A DNA stretch of 64,000 nt from Auanema rhodensis (Eukaryota; Nematoda; Chromadorea; Rhabditida; Rhabditidae), in the NCBI GenBank assembly GCA_964057225.1, contig OZ059899.1:2852001-2916000 (forward strand), in the 5' to 3' direction. Position numbers and translations under genes: made by a program. Shown in pieces: positions 62,126 to 64,000 of the stretch. The number at the start of each line of letters is the position of its first letter. The stretch's first letter is position 1. The notes beneath the pieces were generated by a model, which did not search any database, was not told the origin of the DNA, and was given only the letters and a program-made list of their open reading frames with translations.

Positions 62126-64000
62126 AAAACATCTACTTTTTGCTAAATTATTTCGAAATTTTTCGAAAAAATTTTTGTCAAAATGTTTTTGGAAGCAATG
62201 TTGAGTGTACATGGAAACTCAACATACACTAATGCATCATTTTTCAAACGATCATAACTAATTTTTGTATTAAGTTTTTCTCAATGTAGTATAGTGCATT
62301 CGATGCGGATTTTTAAGCTGCGTCGATCTGTGTTATCAGATTTGCGCTAGCTTAAAAATGCACCGAGATATCAACTGATATAAGTTCACACTTATATCCT
62401 CGATTTTCACCCTGAAGAATTATTTTTTTCGTTGAATAACATTGTCCATCGTCTTTGCCTTGAAAAATGGAATCTAAAAACATCTACTTTTTGCTAAATT
62501 ATTCTGAAATTTTTCAAAAAAATTTTTGTCAAAATGTTTTTGGTAGCAATGTTGAGTGTACATGGAAACTCAACATACACTAATGCATCATTTTTCAAAC
62601 GATCATAACTAATTTTTGTATTAAGCGTTTCTCCATGTAGTATAGTGCATTCGATGCGGATTTTTAAGCTGCGTCGATCTGTGTTATCAGATTTGCGCTA
62701 GCTTAAAAATGCACCGAGATATCAATTGATATAAGTTCACACTTATATCCTCGATTTTCACCCTGAAGAATTATTTTTTTCGTTGAATAACATTGTCCAT
62801 CGTCTTTGCCTTGTAAAATGGAATCTAAAAACATCTACTTTTTGCTAAATTATTTTGAAATTTTTGGAAAAAATTTTTGTCAAAATGTTTTTGGAAGCAA
62901 TGTTGAGTGTACATGGAAACTCAACATACACTAATGCATCATTTTTCAAACGATCATAACTAATTTTTGTATTAAGCCTTTCTCAATGTAGTATAGTGCA
63001 TTCGATGCGGATTTTCAAGCTGCGTCGATCTGTGTTATCAGATTTGCGCTAGCTTAAAAATGCACCGAGATATCAACTGATATAAGTTCACACTTATATC
63101 CTCGATTTTCACCCTGAAGAATTTATTTTCTTGTTGAATAACATTGTCTATCGTCTTTGCCTTGAAAAATGGAATCTAAAAACATCTACTTTTTGCTAAA
63201 TTATTCTGAAATTTTTCAAAAAAATTTTTGTCAAAATGTTTTTGGAAGCAATGTTGAGTGTACATGGAAACTCAACATACACTAATGCATCATTTTTCAA
63301 ACGATCATAACTAATTTTTGTATTAAGCGTTTCTCAATGTAGTATAGTGCATTCGATGCGGATTTTTAAGCTGCGTCGATCTGTGTTATCAGATTTGCGC
63401 TAGCTTAAAAATGCACCGAGATATCAATTGATATAAGTTCACACTTATATCCTCGATTTTCACCCTGAAGAATTATTTTTTTCGTTGAATAACATTGTCC
63501 ATCGTCTTTGCCTTGTAAAATGGAATCTAAAAACATCTACTTTTTGCTAAATTATTTTGAAATTTTTGGAAAAAATTTTTGTCAAAATGTTTTTGGAAGC
63601 AATGTTGAGTGTACATGGAAACTCAACATACACTAATGCATCATTTTTCAAACGATCATAACTAATTTTTGTATTAAGCCTTTCTCAATGTAGTATAGTG
63701 CATTCGATGCGGATTTTCAAGCTGCGTCGATCTGTGTTATCAGATTTGCGCTAGCTTAAAAATGCACCGAGATATCAACTGATATAAGTTCACACTTATA
63801 TCCTCGATTTTCACCCTGAAGAATTTATTTTCTTGTTGAATAACATTGTCTATCGTCTTTGCCTTGAAAAATGGAATCTAAAAACATCTACTTTTTGCTA
63901 AATTATTCTGAAATTTTTCAAAAAAATTTTTGTCAAAATGTTTTTGGAAGCAATGTTGAGTGTACATGGAAACTCAACATACACTAATGCATCATTTTTC
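62126..64000. repeat. C1-C2-C3 cassette running into a 702-bp dimer
   Basis: M178-M180 repeat the C1, C2, C3 order seen at M91-93, M98-100 and M138-140. M180 and M182 share the private gaatttattttcttg. M181 and the start of M183 match, giving a 702-bp dimer at the right edge. M179 has a private ctccatgtag. Confidence 0.8.
63881..64000. repeat. Partial monomer M183 cut by the window edge
   Basis: Only the first 120 bases are present. They belong to the tattctg, caaaaaaat, ggaagc class. The sequence is cut by the window, not by a biological boundary. Confidence 0.95.

Larger units (their letters stand above)
1..64000. repeat. 351-bp satellite DNA array, 182 full monomers
   Basis: The entire window consists of head-to-tail copies of one 351-bp unit in a single orientation. 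The anchor aaaacatcta recurs at 1, 352, 703, 1054 and so on, and the phase was rechecked at 34748, 52298 and 63179; the total drift of -2 bases is explained by two single-base deletions. Copies of the same class are identical or differ at one or two bases. Copies of different classes differ at roughly 5-15 positions (M1 and M2 differ at about 13, or 96% identity). G+C of M1 is 111/351. There is no insertion, inversion, transposon or unique spacer anywhere. Such arrays are usually heterochromatic or centromeric in eukaryotes; that location is inferred, not seen. No gene is present, so this entry covers the whole gene-free sequence. Confidence 0.98.
47735..64000. repeat. Array domain E (M137-M183)
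   Basis: C-like classes dominate: C1 (M138, 143, 145, 149, 178), C2 (M139, 146, 150, 158, 179) and C3 or its derivatives (M140, 164, 168, 172, 174, 176, 180, 182). New linked variants are gctttcgatg (A173T) in M144, M148, M153 and M156, gtagtgtag in M160, M164, M168 and M176, ctcagtgtag in M162 and M166, aatgaaatct in M163 and M167, and gaactttttgg in M172 and M174. M170 is the most individual copy, with cacaattat, gttgattaac and cgtatttgccttaaaa. The array runs off the right edge within M183. Confidence 0.8.

Noticed and set aside
1-64000. CRISPR-like repeat array
   Set aside because: The regular repeats have no unique spacers; the whole 351-bp unit repeats, and there are no cas genes.
1-64000. 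Long open reading frame spanning monomers, since 351 is divisible by 3
   Set aside because: In M1 all six frames contain stops, and these recur in register in every copy; the open stretches are only a few tens of codons long.
1-64000. Assignment to a named satellite family such as the Drosophila 1.688 (359-bp) family or a beetle satellite
   Set aside because: The length is similar but I cannot recognise the sequence, and I could not run a search. A nucleotide search of a repeat database with M1 would decide.

Overview
The whole 64 kb window is one uninterrupted tandem array of a single satellite DNA. The repeat unit is 351 bp long, about 32% G+C, and every copy lies in the same orientation. 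Counting from the motif aaaacatcta at position 1, there are 182 complete monomers plus a 120-bp partial one at the right edge. Monomer n (Mn) starts at 1+351(n-1) for n=1-17, at 5967+351(n-18) for n=18-32, and at 11231+351(n-33) for n=33-183. Only M17 and M32 depart from 351 bp; each lacks one base. I found no gene, RNA gene, mobile element, origin or unique sequence. In a typical monomer all six reading frames carry stop codons, so nothing here can be called as coding.

Organism: long homogeneous satellites arranged in higher-order repeats are typical of eukaryotic heterochromatin (centromeric, pericentromeric, sex or B chromosome). The monomer length, AT-richness and lack of CpG depletion (12 CpG in M1, observed/expected about 1.4) fit an invertebrate, perhaps an insect, better than a vertebrate or plant. 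That is inference; I do not recognise the satellite family and name no species. The array continues past both window edges.

Layout: five domains can be separated by linked sets of single-base variants. Domain A (1 to about 13.6 kb, M1-M39) uses three interleaved monomer classes and carries a 3.9-kb block duplicated 5,264 bp downstream. Domain B (about 13.7-31.2 kb, M40-M89) uses a different set of classes and contains tandem duplications of 3, 5, 4 and 2 monomers. Domain C (about 31.2-37.6 kb, M90-M107) is built from three linked monomers (C1-C2-C3). Domain D (about 37.6-47.7 kb, M108-M136) returns to B-like classes and contains a 4-monomer unit in about 2.5 copies. Domain E (about 47.7-64 kb, M137-M183) is C-like, with tandem duplications of 4, 3, 4, 2 and 2 monomers. 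There is no single higher-order period. Local duplications of 2-7 monomers lie side by side, and similar cassettes recur tens of kilobases apart, as expected from repeated unequal exchange and conversion.

Inside the monomer, four sites have dyad symmetry: 73-100, 189-229, 243-256 and 252-273. A segment at 80-117 appears invariant in all copies, and there is an AT-rich tract at 1-60 and a GC-richer segment at 171-240. These are the only candidates for functional sequence, for example protein binding, DNA structure or nucleosome positioning. No previously undescribed gene system is visible.
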